Source: Roseovarius marisflavi (GTDB lineage Bacteria; Pseudomonadota; Alphaproteobacteria; Rhodobacterales; Rhodobacteraceae). Taken from it: a stretch of 64,000 nt of DNA. The DNA lies in assembly GCF_900142625.1 (NCBI RefSeq), contig NZ_FRBN01000003.1, positions 186,001 to 250,000 on the forward strand. Direction: 5' to 3'. How positions within the stretch are numbered: position 1 is the stretch's first letter; every line of letters starts with the position of its first letter. The notes under the pieces are model-generated. The model did not search any database and had not been told where the DNA came from. It was given only the letters and a program-made list of their open reading frames with translations. Position numbers and translations under genes: made by a program. Shown one piece after another: positions 7,887-16,837 of this stretch.

Positions 7887-8837
7887 TCAGTCTGCATTTG
7901 CTGCGCCGGGCAGGGCCTGACCGCGTTCTGCCATCGCCCAATCGCGAAACACCTGTGCCTGTTGCCCAACCTTCTGGCGCGCAGAGGTGATGGACAGCAA
8001 ATAATAGTCAAAGCCGTCGGTTGTCATCCGGTCCGATACCTGAACCAGACGGCCTGAGGTCAAATCGCTCTCTACCATGGCCGATGGGCAGAGCGCGACG
8101 CCTTGACCAGACAGCGCGGCCGCCCGCAGCAGATTGAAGTCCTCAAAGGTCGCCCCGCCAAAGCCAGCGGCATCAGTGGTATCGCGCCTTTGCATCCAGT
8201 TCTTCCACCCCGAAGCATCGCCATCATGCAGCAATCCCAGGCGCAGGATGTCTTCGTCTGTTTCAGGTGGGCCGCCACGACTCTCAAGCAAGGCCGGGCT
8301 GCAGACTGGCACGCTTTGTCCGGCAAGGAAAAACTCGCTTTTGACAGTCGTGAGTGTCGGCTTGCCCTGTGAAAAGACAAAGGCCAGATGGACATCCTGA
8401 AAATTGATCTTCTGACCATGCAAGGCGTAAAGGATACGGGTCTCGATGTCGGGGTGGGCGGCTCTGAACCGGCTCAGCCGCGGGATAAGCCAGCACATGG
8501 CAACCGACGGAATGGCCGCAATAACAAGGGTCTGTCCGCTGTTGTGGGTGCGGGTCCGCTGACAGGCGGCCTCGATCTCGGTGAAAGACAGGGACAGACT
8601 GTGCGCCAGCTCCAGGGCGTGCGGCAAAAGCCGAGTCCGGTTGCCCTCGCGCTCGAAAAGCGGCTGACCAAGCCAGTCCTCGACATTGCGGATCTGATGG
8701 CTGACGGCGGATTGGGTCACGCAAAGCGCCTCGGCCGCCGCCCGGAACGACCCGAGCCGGGCCACCGCTTCGAAGGTCCGAAGCGCGTTCAGCGGAGGGG
8801 TGCCCATACCTGGCCTCATGGCATTAGAAAAATTCAT
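7887..8837 (-). CDS. LysR-family regulator, GcvA-like, divergent to creatinase
   Basis: A 316-residue LysR-type regulator. The opening PPLNALRTFEAVARLGSF and the DNA-binding helix VTQSAVSHQIRNVEDWLG are characteristic of the GcvA subgroup. The effector-binding domain follows, with HPDIETRILYALHGQ. The ATG at 8837 gives a 316-residue protein; the ATG at 8819 (MRPGMGTPPL) resembles the usual start of this subgroup better, and neither has an obvious ribosome site. The gene is transcribed away from creatinase with 98 bases between them, so it is the natural candidate regulator of creatine or creatinine use. Confidence 0.88.
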   Translation of the reverse strand: MNFSNAMRPGMGTPPLNALRTFEAVARLGSFRAAAEALCVTQSAVSHQIRNVEDWLGQPLFEREGNRTRLLPHALELAHSLSLSFTEIEAACQRTRTHNSGQTLVIAAIPSVAMCWLIPRLSRFRAAHPDIETRILYALHGQKINFQDVHLAFVFSQGKPTLTTVKSEFFLAGQSVPVCSPALLESRGGPPETDEDILRLGLLHDGDASGWKNWMQRRDTTDAAGFGGATFEDFNLLRAAALSGQGVALCPSAMVESDLTSGRLVQVSDRMTTDGFDYYLLSITSARQKVGQQAQVFRDWAMAERGQALPGAANAD

Positions 8838-8848
8838 GCTATAGTGAA
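8833..8848. promoter_or_regulatory. Candidate LysR half-palindrome before creatinase
   Basis: TTCA-TGCTATAG-TGAA is a short inverted repeat at the edge of the 98-base divergent intergenic region. It overlaps the upstream of the two candidate starts of the LysR gene, so it would be a free operator only if that gene starts at 8819. It is compatible in size with a LysR site. Evidence is limited to the symmetry and location. Confidence 0.3.
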
Positions 8849-8935
8849 ATATGGTCCTTTGACAAGACCCGTACAGAGGGTGATTTTGCGCGCAAGGGAG
8901 CCAATTGTGGCTTCAGATTTTTTCAGGAGGATTCG

Positions 8936-10159
8936 ATGGAACGCGAACGGTTGCAAAACTATGTGGGCAATGGCGAAAAAGCGGCCCCAACCTTTTCGCA
9001 AGCGGAGATGGATCGCCGCCTGGGCGCAATTCGTGGCCATATGGCAGAGGCCAAAATTGATGCGGCCCTGTTCAGCAGCTATCATTGCATCAACTATTAT
9101 TCTGACTTTCTGTATTGCTATTTCGGCCGCCGTTACGGGCTTTTGGTGGATCACGAGATTTCAACCTCGATCAGCGCGGGCATTGATGGCGGTCAGCCGT
9201 GGCGCCGCACGTCGGGCGGCAAGAACGTGACCTACACCGATTGGCAGAAGGACAACTATTTTCATGCTATCCGCACGCTGACCGGCGGCGTCAAGCGGCT
9301 GGGGATCGAATTTGACCACATCAGCATCGACACGCTGAACCTGTTGAAATCGGAATTCCCGAATATGGAATTTGTCGATATTGCCGCGGCCTCGATGCGG
9401 TTGCGCATGATCAAATCGGCCGAGGAAATCGCCCATATCACCAAGATGACCCGGATTGCCGATATCGGTGGCGCGGCCTGCGTCGAGGCGATCGGTGTGG
9501 GGGTTCCCGAGCATGAGGTGGCGCTGCATTCAACGGCCACGATGGTGCGCGAGATTGCCAGGGTCTGGCCGGATGGCGAGTTGCTGGACACCTGGACATG
9601 GTTCCAGTCGGGCATCAACACCGATGGGGCGCATAACCCGGTGACCAGCCGCAAGATTGAAAAGGGCGATATCCTGTCTCTCAACTGTTTCCCGATGGTT
9701 GCCGGCTATTACGTCGCGCTTGAGCGGACGCTGTTCTCGGAAGAGGCCAGCGACGAGCATATCCGCCTGTGGAACATCAACTGTGCGGTGCATGATCGCG
9801 GCAAAGAGTTGCTGGTTCCCGGCGCCAGGTGCAGCGACATCGCAAAAGAACTTAACGAGATGTATGCCGCAGAGAACCTTCTGCAATATCGCAGTTTTGG
9901 CTATGGTCACTCCTTCGGGGTGCTGTGCCACTACTATGGCCGCGAGGCCGGGCTGGAGCTGCGCGAAGATTGCGACACGGTGCTGGAGCCGGGCATGGTC
10001 GTTTCAATGGAACCGATGATCACCGTCCCGAACCACCTTCCGGGGGCGGGCGGGTATCGCGAGCATGACATACTTGTCATCACCGACGACAATAACACGG
10101 GCAACACCAATATCACCGGGTTTGCCTATGGTCCCGAGCATCTGATCGTCAAATCCTGA
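8936..10159 (+). CDS. Creatinase (creatine amidinohydrolase)
   Basis: A 407-residue member of the creatinase/pita-bread fold family, which hydrolyses creatine to sarcosine and urea (EC 3.5.3.3). The resemblance to the Pseudomonas putida enzyme, recalled from memory, is close along the whole length, including SYHCINYYSDFLYCYFGR, DTWTWFQSGINTDGAHNPVT and GYGHSFGVLCHYYGREAGLE. The catalytic residues known as His232, Glu262 and Glu358 fall at His233, Glu263 and Glu359 here, a constant offset of one. This separates it from ordinary Xaa-Pro peptidases, which need a dinuclear metal site absent here. The start at 8936 is preceded by AGGAGG. It is transcribed divergently from a GcvA-like LysR gene. 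Confidence 0.95.
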   Translation: MERERLQNYVGNGEKAAPTFSQAEMDRRLGAIRGHMAEAKIDAALFSSYHCINYYSDFLYCYFGRRYGLLVDHEISTSISAGIDGGQPWRRTSGGKNVTYTDWQKDNYFHAIRTLTGGVKRLGIEFDHISIDTLNLLKSEFPNMEFVDIAAASMRLRMIKSAEEIAHITKMTRIADIGGAACVEAIGVGVPEHEVALHSTATMVREIARVWPDGELLDTWTWFQSGINTDGAHNPVTSRKIEKGDILSLNCFPMVAGYYVALERTLFSEEASDEHIRLWNINCAVHDRGKELLVPGARCSDIAKELNEMYAAENLLQYRSFGYGHSFGVLCHYYGREAGLELREDCDTVLEPGMVVSMEPMITVPNHLPGAGGYREHDILVITDDNNTGNTNITGFAYGPEHLIVKS

Positions 10160-10193
10160 CGCCCGCAAGCAGATCAGCCTGACAGGCGAAGAT

Positions 10194-10238
10194 CGCGGGC
10201 AATCCAGCCGTGTGAAGACACACCACGGATTGCCCGCG
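10194..10238. terminator. Bidirectional hairpin between creatinase and gltL
   Basis: CGCGGGCAATCC (10194-10205) pairs perfectly with GGATTGCCCGCG (10227-10238), 12 base pairs, with a smaller GTGTG/CACAC pairing inside the loop. It sits in the 88-base gap between convergent genes, the expected place for a shared terminator, although no strong T-run follows on either strand. Confidence 0.6.
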
Positions 10239-10247
10239 CGCGATTGC

Positions 10248-10979
10248 TCAGTGGTTGAGGATTTTCGAGAGGAACTCTTGCGCCCGTTCGCTGCGCGGCG
10301 AGCCAAAGAAATCCTGCGAGGTGGCATCTTCGACGATCTCGCCGTGGTCCATGAACACCACCCGGTCGGCGACCTTGCGCGCAAAGCCCATTTCATGGGT
10401 CACGACCATCATCGTCATGCCGTCTTTTGCCAGCCCGACCATCACATCAAGCACCTCGTTGATCATCTCGGGATCAAGCGCCGAAGTCGGCTCGTCAAAC
10501 AGCATCGCCATCGGCTCCATCGCGAGGCCACGGGCAATCGCCACCCGCTGTTGCTGGCCCCCGGAAAGTTGCGAGGGGTATTTATGGGCCTGTTCGGCAA
10601 GCCCGACCCGATCCAGCAGGGCAAGCGCCTTGGTCTCGGCCTCGGCGGGGCTGCGGCCCAGAACCTTGGTCTGACCAAGCTTGATGTTGTCGGTCACATT
10701 CATGTGCGGAAACAGCTCGAAGTTCTGGAACACCATCCCGATTTTCGAGCGCATCCTGTCAAGGTTGGTCGATTTTGCGGTGATGCTTGTGCCCGCCACG
10801 GTGATCTCGCCGCTGTTGATCGGCTCCAGCCCGTTCACCGTCTTGATCAGCGTGCTCTTGCCGGACCCGGACGGCCCGCAGACCACGATCACCTCGCCCT
10901 TGGCGACGCTCAGGCTACAGTCCTTGAGAACCTGAAAGTTCTTTCCGTACCACTTGTTGACGGATTTCATCTCAATCAT
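10248..10979 (-). CDS. gltL: Glutamate/aspartate-type ABC transporter ATP-binding protein
   Basis: A 243-residue polar amino acid transporter ATPase. It shows Walker [10 protein letters not shown], signature [17 protein letters not shown], Walker [15 protein letters not shown] and switch histidine in [16 protein letters not shown], all canonical for the HisP/GlnQ/GltL group. It is the last gene of a four-gene minus-strand set and overlaps the upstream permease by 4 bases (ATGA). It couples ATP hydrolysis to import by the two permeases. Glutamate/aspartate is the best guess from the whole cluster. Confidence 0.93.
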   Translation of the reverse strand: MIEMKSVNKWYGKNFQVLKDCSLSVAKGEVIVVCGPSGSGKSTLIKTVNGLEPINSGEITVAGTSITAKSTNLDRMRSKIGMVFQNFELFPHMNVTDNIKLGQTKVLGRSPAEAETKALALLDRVGLAEQAHKYPSQLSGGQQQRVAIARGLAMEPMAMLFDEPTSALDPEMINEVLDVMVGLAKDGMTMMVVTHEMGFARKVADRVVFMDHGEIVEDATSQDFFGSPRSERAQEFLSKILNH

Positions 10980-11632
10980 GTTGCGAGCCTTTTTTGCAGG
11001 AAGCGGACGCCCATGGAGGCGGTGAAACAGAAGGCGAAGTAGACCACCGCGACGAACAGGAACATCTCGACCAGTTTCTGATCGCGGTTGGCGACGATTT
11101 CGGCGCTGACAAGAAAGTCGCGCAGGCCGACGACGTAGACAAGCGAGGTGTCCTGAAACAGGATGATCGCCTGCGTCAGCAGGATCGGCGTCATCGCGCG
11201 AAACGCCTGCGGCAGCACGATATAGCGCATGCTTTGCCCATAGGTCAGGCCAATGGCGCGCGCCGCGGCCATCTGACCGGGGCGCACCGAATTGATGCCG
11301 GCGCGGATGATTTCAGAGTAATAGGCGGCCTCGAACATGATGAAGGCCACCAGCACGGAGGAAAACGCCCCGACCGGGCGCCCGAGGATCAGCGGCACCA
11401 GAAAGAACAGCCAGAAGATCACGAGGATAAGCGGAAGCGAGCGGAAAAAGTTGACATAGGCGGCCGCGATCTGGGCCAGAACCGGCACTTTGGCGATGCG
11501 CAGCAAGGCCAGGAAGGTGCCCAGAACGATGCCGCCGACAATCGCAAGCCCGGTCAGCAGGAAGGTCATTTTCATGCCTTCCCACAAGAGCGATGAATTG
11601 GCGGGAATGACAGAGAAGTCGAGATCGAACAT
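10976..11632 (-). CDS. gltK: Glutamate/aspartate-type ABC transporter permease (GltK-like)
   Basis: The ATG at 11632 shares its A with the TGA stop of the preceding permease (TGATG), giving a 218-residue HisMQ-type permease starting [21 protein letters not shown] longer open frame upstream is only read-through over the neighbouring gene. The protein has about five membrane helices and the permease EAA-like loop [20 protein letters not shown] that contacts the ATPase. It forms the channel together with GltJ. Confidence 0.92.
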   Translation of the reverse strand: MFDLDFSVIPANSSLLWEGMKMTFLLTGLAIVGGIVLGTFLALLRIAKVPVLAQIAAAYVNFFRSLPLILVIFWLFFLVPLILGRPVGAFSSVLVAFIMFEAAYYSEIIRAGINSVRPGQMAAARAIGLTYGQSMRYIVLPQAFRAMTPILLTQAIILFQDTSLVYVVGLRDFLVSAEIVANRDQKLVEMFLFVAVVYFAFCFTASMGVRFLQKRLAT

Positions 11633-12354
11633 CACGCGGCCCCTTTCGAGAATGTACCCGGCAGGGCGGTGCGCCGATCCACCTGACGCATCACCGCCAT
11701 CACGGTGAAGGTCACCAGCGAATAGACGATGGTGGCGGCGGTAAAGGCCTCGAAGCCCTGAAAGGTGTATTCCTCGATCTGGCGGGTCATCGCGGTCAGT
11801 TCGACCACACCGATGGTCAGCGCCAGAGAGGATTGCTTGAAGATCGTCAGGAATTCGCTGGTCAGCGGCGGGATGATGATGCGGTAGGCATTGGGCAGCA
11901 GGATATAGCGATAGACCTGCACTTCGCTCATGCCGATGGCGCGCCCGGCCTGACGCTGGCCGGGGCCGACGGCCTCGATGCCGGAACGGACCTGTTCGCA
12001 GACCCGCGAGGCGGTATAAAGCCCGATGGCCACAACGGCGGTGGTCAGCGCCGGAAACGGCATGTCGCGCTTGACCCAACGCGACCAGTCATCCGGCAAC
12101 AGTTCGGGGAAGACGAAATACCACAGGAAAAGCTGCACCAGCAGCGGGATATTGCGGAAAATCTCGACATAGGTGGTGGCAAAGGCGCGCAGGACCGGGC
12201 TGCTTGCGGTGCGAAACACCCCGAGGGCCGAGCCAAGCGAAAAGGCGATGATCCAGGCCAGAAGAGAGATCGCAAGCGTCCAGCCAAGCCCCTGGATGAT
12301 CCAGCCAAGATAGGGGTCGCGGAACAGAATGCCCCAGTCCCAATTATAATTCAT
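11632..12354 (-). CDS. gltJ: Glutamate/aspartate-type ABC transporter permease (GltJ-like)
   Basis: A 240-residue inner-membrane permease starting MNYNWDWGILFRDPYLGW, close to the N-terminus of known GltJ proteins. It contains the HisMQ signature with EIFRNIPLLVQLFLWYFVFP and the EAA-type loop EAVGPGQRQAGRAIGMSEVQ. The stop codon overlaps the start of the next permease. The 72-base gap from the binding-protein gene contains a stable hairpin (12378-12405) that probably trims transcript reaching the permeases. Confidence 0.93.
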   Translation of the reverse strand: MNYNWDWGILFRDPYLGWIIQGLGWTLAISLLAWIIAFSLGSALGVFRTASSPVLRAFATTYVEIFRNIPLLVQLFLWYFVFPELLPDDWSRWVKRDMPFPALTTAVVAIGLYTASRVCEQVRSGIEAVGPGQRQAGRAIGMSEVQVYRYILLPNAYRIIIPPLTSEFLTIFKQSSLALTIGVVELTAMTRQIEEYTFQGFEAFTAATIVYSLVTFTVMAVMRQVDRRTALPGTFSKGAA

Positions 12355-12377
12355 GCGATCCCCCGGTCTTTATTGTG

Positions 12378-12405
12378 GATGGGGCGGCCTGTGATCCGCC
12401 CCATC
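12378..12405 (-). terminator. Intra-operon hairpin (attenuator) between gltI and gltJ
   Basis: GATGGGGCGG and CCGCCCCATC form a perfect 10-pair GC-rich stem with an 8-base loop, just after the binding-protein stop. There is no long U-run on the minus strand, so it is more likely an mRNA-stabilising or partial terminator element. Such hairpins commonly raise the yield of the binding protein over the membrane subunits. Confidence 0.6.
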
Positions 12406-12426
12406 TTGTTGCGTGTTGACGCGCGC

Positions 12427-13314
12427 TTATTCGGGCAGGGCCTGAATTTCAAAGGCGGTGCGCAGGGTATCGGAGAGCGGCATGTTGATCTTGGTCGGGC
12501 CCGGTTCGAACCATTTGGCATAGATTTCTGCCATCTCGCCCGAGCGCATAAGCCCGGCCATGGTCACGCGACCCAGACGTTCAAAGGTTGAATCGTTGCG
12601 CTGAACCATAAGCGCATAGGGATCAAACGAAAGATAGCGGCCGGTGACATGATAGGCCGACGGATCGGACGCCTTCGAGATCAGACCATAAAGCAGCACG
12701 TCATCCGAGCCATAGGCATCAATCCGGTCGGTTTCGAGCGCCAGCCAGCCCTGGCTGTGGTCCTTGACCGGGACGATCTTGATATCAAGACCTTTGGACT
12801 CGATCGCGGCCTTGATCGCCTTTTCGTTGGTCGTGCCTGCGGCCAGACCGATGATCTTGCCTTCCATGTCTTCCAGTTCGGTGATGCCCGAGCTGACTTT
12901 GGAGGCAATCTTGGTGCCGGTGATGAAGGTGGTGGGCAGATATTCGACCTGCAACTGGCGGGTCAAATTGTTGGTGGTCGATCCGCATTCCATGTCAATC
13001 GTTCCATTGGCGATCAGCGGGATGCGGGTCTGGCCGGTGACCGGAACATAGCGCACCTCAAGCTTGTCACCGCCAAGTTGCTCTTCGATCGCCTCGACGA
13101 TCTTGAGGCAGAGGTCGATGGAATAGCCGACCGCCTCGTTGTTCTCGCCGATATAGGAAAACGGGATCGAGGTTTCGCGGTGGCCGATGCTGACCACGCC
13201 GCGTTCCTGAATGCGCTGAAGGGTCGGGCTGTCGCCGGCATCCGCAAAGGCCGGTGCGGCAAAGCCGACGGCGGTGACCGCCGCAGCGGCAAGCATCTTT
13301 AGTCGAAGGTTCAT
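12427..13314 (-). CDS. gltI: Glutamate/aspartate-type periplasmic binding protein (GltI-like)
   Basis: A 295-residue periplasmic binding protein. The start at 13314 (MNLRLKMLAAAAVTAVGF) gives a clean Sec signal peptide ending near FADA and has GGGAGA upstream; the in-frame ATG at 13374 would add 20 unlikely residues. Mature features such as GVVSIGHRETSIPFSYIG, DMECGSTTNN and the DDVLLYG region match glutamate/aspartate receptors (E. coli GltI), which supports the substrate assignment better than the ATPase does. It is the first gene of the operon, divergent from a LysR gene 202 bases away. Confidence 0.9.
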   Translation of the reverse strand: MNLRLKMLAAAAVTAVGFAAPAFADAGDSPTLQRIQERGVVSIGHRETSIPFSYIGENNEAVGYSIDLCLKIVEAIEEQLGGDKLEVRYVPVTGQTRIPLIANGTIDMECGSTTNNLTRQLQVEYLPTTFITGTKIASKVSSGITELEDMEGKIIGLAAGTTNEKAIKAAIESKGLDIKIVPVKDHSQGWLALETDRIDAYGSDDVLLYGLISKASDPSAYHVTGRYLSFDPYALMVQRNDSTFERLGRVTMAGLMRSGEMAEIYAKWFEPGPTKINMPLSDTLRTAFEIQALPE

Positions 13315-13516
13315 GGTTGGTATCTCCCTTTTTTGATTTTTCACCATTAAGACCGAAGGCGCCGGATTAAGCAAATACTGTCAGCGCGGCGCGAGAATTT
13401 CGGCCCGTAGCCCGGTTGGATTCGTGTGCCTGTGCCCGAAATTAATGCAAGACTCTCACTTTAAAAGCGCTAATATCGCAATCTAATATGCGAATACTGC
13501 ATGCAAACGAGATGTC

Positions 13517-14437
13517 ATGGATAAAAACGCGATTCTCGACCTTCTTGCCCTGATCCGCACCGGAAGCATCTCGCTTGCGGCGCAGACCCGAAACGCGTCG
13601 CAGTCGGGGTATTCGCGGCGGCTTCAGGCGCTCGAGCATCTTCTGGGCGCCGAGCTTGTGGATCGCACGCGCCGACCTTCGGGGCCAACGGCGTTTCTCA
13701 AGTCGCAGAAGCTTGAGCTTGAGACCGGGCTTGTGGCGATGAACCGCCTTGCCGATGCCTTTGCGGTACAGCCGTTCGAGCCGCTCAGACTTGCCGCGCT
13801 GCATTCCATTTCCGCCAATATCCTGCCGCGCGCGCTTGCGGCGCTGGATGATGTGATGGCGATGCATGACATTCGTTTGCGCTCGGCCAATCTTGAATCC
13901 TGTTTCCAGATGTTGATGACGGAAGAGGTTGTTGCCGCCCTGTTTTATGAAACCGAAGCGCGACGCCTCGACCCTCCGCGTGATCTGGTGCAGCGCACCA
14001 CCGTCGGGCGCGACGGTTTTATCCCTGTCTGCGCGCCCGGATATATTGCGGCTCTCAAGGAGAAGATTGCCCGCGACGATCCGCTGCCGCTGATCACCTA
14101 TCCGTCAGAGGTCTTCATGGGCGATCTGACGCGATCGGCGCTTTTGCCGGCGCTTCCGTTCCGGGTGTCGATGAAACTGGTGTCCGGTCTGACCCAGACG
14201 ATCCAGCAAAGCATCAGGTGCGGTCTTGGCGTTGGCTGGCTTCCGATGACCGCGACCACCGACGATCTGCGCGCCGGGAATTTGGTGCAGATCACCGATC
14301 TTGGGTTTCCCAGGGCCGAGCTTGACCTGACGATCCTGCGCCTGCGCACCAAAAGCCTGGCCGAATTCAAGCCGACCATCGACGCGATCTGTCTGGAGAT
14401 TTCGGAGATCCTGCGGCTTTGCAATTCGGCGTCCTGA
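13517..14437 (+). CDS. LysR-family regulator (HypT-like subgroup)
   Basis: A 306-residue LysR-type protein. The helix-turn-helix lies in residues 4-60 (LLALIRTGSISLAAQTRNAS, then QSGYSRRLQALEHLLGAELVDR). The effector domain contains CGLGVGWLP near the C-terminus, which, with the QSGYSRR recognition helix, resembles the HypT/YjiE group recalled from memory. In E. coli HypT responds to hypochlorous acid, but that function cannot be transferred here without the redox residues being checked. It is divergent from the glutamate-type transporter and probably regulates it. Confidence 0.85.
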   Translation: MDKNAILDLLALIRTGSISLAAQTRNASQSGYSRRLQALEHLLGAELVDRTRRPSGPTAFLKSQKLELETGLVAMNRLADAFAVQPFEPLRLAALHSISANILPRALAALDDVMAMHDIRLRSANLESCFQMLMTEEVVAALFYETEARRLDPPRDLVQRTTVGRDGFIPVCAPGYIAALKEKIARDDPLPLITYPSEVFMGDLTRSALLPALPFRVSMKLVSGLTQTIQQSIRCGLGVGWLPMTATTDDLRAGNLVQITDLGFPRAELDLTILRLRTKSLAEFKPTIDAICLEISEILRLCNSAS

Positions 14438-14543
14438 TGGTCGCTCTGTGAAAGCCAGCGGCGCGGCTCATCCGCCTGAGAACAGGCCCACCGCAGGAAG
14501 GATGGCGAGAGGGGGCGGATCGGGTGCTGTCTGGTTGCGAGGA

Positions 14544-15139
14544 TCAGAAATCAATGCACGCCCCGAATGTCAGAATGATCAGATTGCTCAGCTCCGGGTC
14601 AAAACCTCGCCGTAGTATTTCAGGCTTGTCTTGCTGCCAAAGCGGCCCGAATTGCCCTGAATGTCGGTTTGGCGAAATGCGGTATCGATGCCCGCGCCAT
14701 TGTCGCCAGAGCCAAATGCGATGCCAGCGGTGAGGCGCGGGTTTAACCGGGCCTGTTTGAAGGTTTTGGTAAGCCCCGGATCAAAGCCATAGCGGCGCAC
14801 GGCGCGGTTCTTTTCGGGGCCGCTCACATGGGCAAATTCGGCCCGGTAATCAATGTCGTTGTCGGTGCTGCCGATCACCGACCCGCCCAGCCGTTCGGTG
14901 GCCAGGTTGAATTCAAGATAAGAGCGAAAGGTTTTGCCGCGTTTATAGAGCAGGCCAAGATCCGCCTGAAGCTCGACTTCGTCCTCACCCTCATCCTCAT
15001 CGTCGGCGCGGTTCAGGTTTTCCGATCACTGCGCCGAAAGCTCGGCCGAGGCGCCATAGGATAGCTTATCGGTAATGTCGCCGGGCACAGCCTCTGTGGG
15101 GGCAAGCGCGCGGGTGAAAGCCTGCCTTTCAAAGAGATT
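14544..15139 (-). pseudogene. Remnant of an alginate-export (AlgE)-type outer-membrane porin gene
   Basis: Reading right to left, the translated fragments begin LFERQAFTRALAP, run through a TGA in frame (after GASAELSAQ) into SENLNRADDEDEGEDEVELQ, then continue as YLEFNLATERLGGS, RPRLTAG-like NPRLTAGIAFGSGD and DTAFRQTDIQGNSGRFG. At KYYGEV the frame shifts by one base and the expected DPELSNLIILT continues in another frame before stopping at 14544. The sequence order matches alginate-export family proteins, in which a motif like YYGEALDPELSNL occurs. So the copy has an internal stop, a frameshift, and is missing both ends of a ~450-residue barrel. It is a decayed gene; nothing else is seen in 14438-15349. 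Confidence 0.75.
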
Positions 15140-15349
15140 TCATTCATCGGTCCAAGGTCTGGCGATGAGAGATATTGTGCGGCCCGAGGCCGAGCGATCT
15201 GAAAAAATTCACGTTGATAAGACAATGGGCCGAAACCTGACCAGACCTTTGTCCGATGCTCTGCGTCCAGTTTCCAATTATTCAATCAGCAATCGCCGGG
15301 CAGACGGTCGGTAGAGCAACAAAACAAAACGCCTTGGAAAGGTCCGCAA

Positions 15350-15940
15350 ATGTTTGATTTCAACGATCCGATTTTGGAAACCGCCGCCAGGTTTGTGATC
15401 AACACGCTGGCGATGATCATTCTGGTCTTTGGCATGTACTATCGCCGTTACCGCGACAAGGAACTTGCCGCTGCGGCCTCGATGTTCAACGTGTTCGCCT
15501 TTTCGGTGCTGACCATCCTTTCGACCGTGCAATTCAGCCTTGCCGCCGGATTTGGCCTGTTTGCCATTCTCGCCCTGTTCAGCCTGCGCTCAGAGCAGAT
15601 CGGCAAGATCGAGATTTCGTATTTCTTTGGCAGCATTGCCATTGCGGTGATCTGTTCGGTCACCGGCACAAGTCTGGTGTTTGTCATGCTGATCAGCCTG
15701 TTCGTTCTGCTCAGTGCATGGGTCATTGACCACCCCAAGATGCTTCAGTCATCGCATTCGGCGCGCATCACTCTGGATAGCATCGAGGCGCATATCCTGT
15801 CGGACCCCGAAACCCTGACCCGGGAGTTGTCCAAACGCCTCGGGGTCAATGTTCTTAACTTTCAGATAACCGAGTTGAACTATGTCAACGATCTGGCCCG
15901 GCTCAATATTTTCTACAACGTCGAAAGGGAGAAGAAATAA
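15350..15940 (+). CDS. DUF4956 inner-membrane protein
   Basis: A 196-residue protein with about four hydrophobic segments in its first 125 residues (for example TLAMIILVFGMYYRRYRD and FSVLTILSTVQFSLAAGFGL) and a cytoplasmic C-terminal domain of about 65 residues. The pattern, including FAILALFSLRSEQIGKIEISYFF, is that of DUF4956. These proteins are regularly encoded beside VTC-domain polyphosphate polymerases, as here, where the stop overlaps the next start (TAATG). A role in anchoring the polymerase or exporting/storing its product is plausible but unproven. Confidence 0.85.
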   Translation: MFDFNDPILETAARFVINTLAMIILVFGMYYRRYRDKELAAAASMFNVFAFSVLTILSTVQFSLAAGFGLFAILALFSLRSEQIGKIEISYFFGSIAIAVICSVTGTSLVFVMLISLFVLLSAWVIDHPKMLQSSHSARITLDSIEAHILSDPETLTRELSKRLGVNVLNFQITELNYVNDLARLNIFYNVEREKK

Positions 15941-16755
15941 TGTCTGATATCTCCGATCTGACCTGGTTTTCATCCGAATTTGAGGCCTGTGATCTGGCCT
16001 CGCTCAATGACGGCGCGGCGATGCTGACCCGGATTGACAACAAGTACATCGTGCAGGCCGTTGACCTTGGGGCTCTGGTCGCCTCGCTCGCAGAAGGCTT
16101 TGATGTGCTTGAAATCGGTGACCGGCGCGCCTTTAACTATGCCACCCGGTATTTCGATGATGACGCGCGCAACGCCTATTACGAGCATCACCAGGGCAAG
16201 CGCAAAGGCTTTAAGGTGCGCTCACGCCGGTATCTGGACGCCGGGCTTTGCTATGTCGAACTCAAGATGAAAGAAAAGCGCGGCACCACGATCAAGCACC
16301 GGCTGGAATATGACTATGACGGGTTTGAGGCGCTTAATGCAGAGGCGCTGCAATTTGTCAAAAACGGCTATCGGACCCATTATGGCAAAAACTTTACCTA
16401 TAAGGTGCGCCCGGTTCTGGATATCCGGTATCAACGCCTGACACTGGTTTCAAAGGACCGGGGCGAGCGTCTGACCATTGATACTGATCTGACGTTCTCG
16501 AACGGCACAAGCCAGCTTTATGCGCCGCGCGGGATTTTCATCATCGAAACCAAATCCCGAAACGGGCGCGGTCATGCCGATCGTTGCCTGCGCGCGCAGC
16601 ACCACTATCCGATCAAGCGTTGTTCCAAATACTGTATCGGAATGGCAGCACTCTCTGAGGTGACGCGGTTCAACCACTTCATGCCAACCATACGTAAGCT
16701 GAAAATCTGGGACGCGCCGGTGATGGCGGTCACGTCCGAACAGATGGTGGCTTGA
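15940..16755 (+). CDS. VTC-domain polyphosphate polymerase
   Basis: A 271-residue protein with the VTC/CYTH-like tunnel domain. Visible basic residues line the expected strands: TRIDNKYIVQA, FKVRSRRYLDAGLCYVELKM, TIKHRLEYD, VRPVLDIRY, and the acid/lysine pair IIETKSRNGRG. In yeast this fold (Vtc4) makes polyphosphate from ATP; bacterial members are thought to do the same, probably with a membrane partner. It overlaps DUF4956 by one base and is followed 82 bases later by a histidine kinase on the same strand. PPK2, which uses polyphosphate, lies 3 kb downstream. Confidence 0.85.
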   Translation: MSDISDLTWFSSEFEACDLASLNDGAAMLTRIDNKYIVQAVDLGALVASLAEGFDVLEIGDRRAFNYATRYFDDDARNAYYEHHQGKRKGFKVRSRRYLDAGLCYVELKMKEKRGTTIKHRLEYDYDGFEALNAEALQFVKNGYRTHYGKNFTYKVRPVLDIRYQRLTLVSKDRGERLTIDTDLTFSNGTSQLYAPRGIFIIETKSRNGRGHADRCLRAQHHYPIKRCSKYCIGMAALSEVTRFNHFMPTIRKLKIWDAPVMAVTSEQMVA

Positions 16756-16770
16756 AGGGGCGGGCTATCG

Positions 16771-16785
16771 CTCAGACTTTCGTCT
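16771..16785 (-). repeat. 15-base inverted repeat, left copy
   Basis: On the minus strand this reads AGACGAAAGTCTGAG and is identical to the + strand sequence at 19545-19559. It contains a tetraloop hairpin AGAC-GAAA-GTCT. The two copies bracket the histidine kinase, response regulator and Gly/Asp-rich genes. Confidence 0.6.
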
Positions 16786-16837
16786 ATTCAACCTCTGGGG
16801 CTAAGGTGTATCCTGAGATCGAAAATTGAAAGTGCGA

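Noticed and set aside
15013..15285. 90-codon open frame upstream of DUF4956, minus strand
   Set aside because: It overlaps the alginate-export remnant in another frame, and the remnant's frame explains the conserved residues.
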